A stretch of DNA of 64,000 nucleotides. Origin: Flavivirga aquimarina. GTDB lineage: Bacteria; Bacteroidota; Bacteroidia; Flavobacteriales; Flavobacteriaceae. How positions within the stretch are numbered: position 1 is the first letter of the stretch; the number at the start of each line of letters is the position of its first letter. Below, one piece after another: positions 63,054 to 64,000 of the stretch. The notes beneath the pieces are model-generated. The model made no database searches. It had not been told where the DNA came from and worked only from the letters and a program-made list of their open reading frames with translations. A program made the translations under genes and the position numbers. The stretch spans positions 1 through 64,000 of the forward strand of contig NZ_JAUOEK010000041.1 in assembly GCF_030540835.1 (NCBI RefSeq). The letters run 5' to 3'.

Positions 63054-63117
63054 ATTTTTGATTTTAGAAGAATGGTTGTCTAATAAAGTTATGTTTATTT
63101 GTGTTGTCCTACAATGA

Positions 63118-63365
63118 CCGCTAACGGCAGTCTGTCTCAAAACTAATTTTACTTCTCTGAGAATCTCATATTTTGAGATTTTTAAAAGACACCTATCCGA
63201 ATACCAAAACCAAAAATAAGAGATTTTGAGACAGTCTGACGGCCTTGTATAAAAGCAGTAGCAGACCAAAAGCTACTACCTTTCGGACAGCAATATACCG
63301 AATTAAACACAAAGACGGTTCGAGTTTGCACCCGAACCGCTATTACTTTTATACCTTTGTTGTGC
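63118..63365. repeat. Cassette-boundary palindrome, family 3 copy 2, split by a MITE
   Basis: GCTAACGG, then (after the MITE) CCTTGTATAAAAGCAGTAGC, and on the right GCTATTACTTTTATACC and the GTTGTGC box (63359-63365). The arms match over about 16 of 18 bases. The inner hairpin CGGTTCG/CGAACCG lies at 63316-63338. CGAGTTTGCAC is shared with the palindrome at 55.6 kb. Confidence 0.65.
63128..63238. mobile_element. 111-bp MITE with target duplication ACGG
   Basis: Terminal inverted repeats CAGTCTGTCTCAAAA (63128-63142) and TTTTGAGACAGTCTG (63224-63238) match at 14 of 15 positions, and the direct repeat ACGG lies on both sides (63124-63127 and 63239-63242). There is no ORF, so a transposase must be supplied from elsewhere. 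Confidence 0.75.
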
Positions 63366-63383
63366 GTTCGCTTTTTACCCCTT

Positions 63384-63878
63384 TTAGTTTGGAGAATTCA
63401 ACCCTAACTTGTTTCCTTCTGTATCTAAAAACAGAGCAAAGAATCCATTCTCATCTGCGTGTGCCGTTTTGGGGACAACAATTTTTCCGCCATTTACTTC
63501 AACTTTTTCAAGAATATTTTGAAGGTTATCTCCACCATTCAGATAAATGGTTACCCCTTCTGCTGACGGTTTTAAATCTTCTCCTTTCATTATCACCCCG
63601 TGTACCGCTTGATTTTCATATGGAAGAATTCCCATTTCCATTCCAGGCATTTCCATTTTTTCAATGTTAATTCCCAAAATTGCCTGGTAAAAATTAATTG
63701 CTCTTGAAATGTCTGTTGCAGGGATTTCAAATAGGGAAACATAACTATTCATATCATTTATATTTTTTTCTACGGTTAAATCTTGCTTTTCTATTTTGGA
63801 ATCGGTTTTACTTTGATTGTTACAAGCAACAAAACCAATCACAAACAGAATGATGGTACTTAGAATTATTCTTTTCAT
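63384..63878 (-). CDS. VOC (glyoxalase/bleomycin-resistance) domain lipoprotein
   Basis: 164 residues with lipobox GFVACN (Cys19). A VOC domain follows: YVSLFEIPATDISRAINFYQAILGI, MGILPYENQAVHG, VTIYLNGGDNLQNILEKVEVNGGKIVVPK, GFFALFLDTEGNKLGL. The metal-binding residues are only partly recognisable. A lipid anchor on a VOC protein is unusual. It has its own promoter at 63903-63910. Confidence 0.82.
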   Translation of the reverse strand: MKRIILSTIILFVIGFVACNNQSKTDSKIEKQDLTVEKNINDMNSYVSLFEIPATDISRAINFYQAILGINIEKMEMPGMEMGILPYENQAVHGVIMKGEDLKPSAEGVTIYLNGGDNLQNILEKVEVNGGKIVVPKTAHADENGFFALFLDTEGNKLGLNSPN

Positions 63879-63902
63879 TTATCTTAGGATAATTTGACGA
63901 AG

Positions 63903-63910
63903 CAAAATTA
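63903..63910 (-). promoter_or_regulatory. Promoter -7 box of the VOC lipoprotein gene
   Basis: TAATTTTG on the minus strand, 24 bases before the ATG at 63878. The remaining 90 bases to the window end show no gene. Confidence 0.5.
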
Positions 63911-64000
63911 TTTTGAATAGGGGAATTAAAATTGTAAAAATGCGACACTTGAATACTACTTGTAGAAAAGAGTTGAAAGCGCCATATTTTCGTTTCCTAA

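Noticed and set aside
53640-63880. A CRISPR array made of the recurring intergenic repeats
   Set aside because: The repeats are long, few, irregularly spaced and separated by genes; there are no short spacers or cas genes.

Overview
The window looks like the chromosome of a marine or environmental Flavobacteriaceae bacterium. Signs are the AT-rich DNA, the Bacteroidota-type -7 promoter boxes (TAnnTTTG) before several genes, BlaI/M56 (BlaR1-like) pairs, DUF4369/TlpA-type redox proteins, DUF4230, DUF4407, HxlR regulators and 'SAC/SCxx' lipoprotein signals. There is no rRNA and only one tRNA (Leu, anticodon UAG).

Layout. (1) 1-2.2 kb: richer in G+C than the rest. It holds what reads as the template repeat of a diversity-generating retroelement (DGR), cut by the left edge, followed by a thiol-disulfide oxidoreductase lipoprotein or periplasmic protein; no reverse transcriptase or variable target lies in the window. 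(2) 2.2-9.4 kb, minus strand: a giant metallophosphatase/kinase-like/outer-membrane-barrel fusion, then a compact methionine-sulfoxide repair operon (msrB, msrA, redoxin, glutaredoxin, second msrA, hydrolase-OsmC fusion). (3) 9.6-19 kb: an HD domain-PycTM membrane protein (Pycsar-effector-like, without a cyclase nearby), a GAF protein, transaldolase-like and transketolase genes, and a DUF1080-ThuA pair. (4) 19-27.5 kb: a regulatory cluster. It contains an RND (MMPL) exporter with a LolA-like protein and a DUF1302 porin, DinB, SRPBCC and SnoaL-like proteins, two HxlR regulators and an ECF sigma factor. Two matching ECF-type promoters and three matching HxlR-type operators connect these genes. 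(5) 27.5-49 kb: mostly housekeeping and envelope genes (M20 dipeptidase, DMT exporter, two BlaI/M56 systems, hemW, ruvC, flippase-like protein plus glycosyltransferase, TonB-domain proteins). hemW and ruvC carry in-frame GC-rich palindromes. (6) 49-53.5 kb: a TPR histidine kinase/response regulator pair, a 50-residue lipoprotein gene and a LacI regulator.

(7) 53.6-63.9 kb is different in kind. It begins with remains of genes (hydrolase, PLP desulfhydrase, nuclease), then becomes a row of single genes nearly all on the minus strand, with unrelated functions: a toxin-antitoxin-like pair, small membrane protein, tandem amino-acid racemase, lipoproteins, DJ-1 protein, truncated DUF1801 and VOC protein. 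Imperfect palindromes of about 65-320 bases separate them. These begin with an AAC-ended box and end with a GTT-started box, and several are copies of each other. The plan resembles an integron cassette array without an integrase, or a lineage-specific cassette system. One palindrome carries a 111-bp MITE with a target duplication, and one gene is cut off where a repeat begins. This region and the DGR fragment are the most unusual parts of the window.
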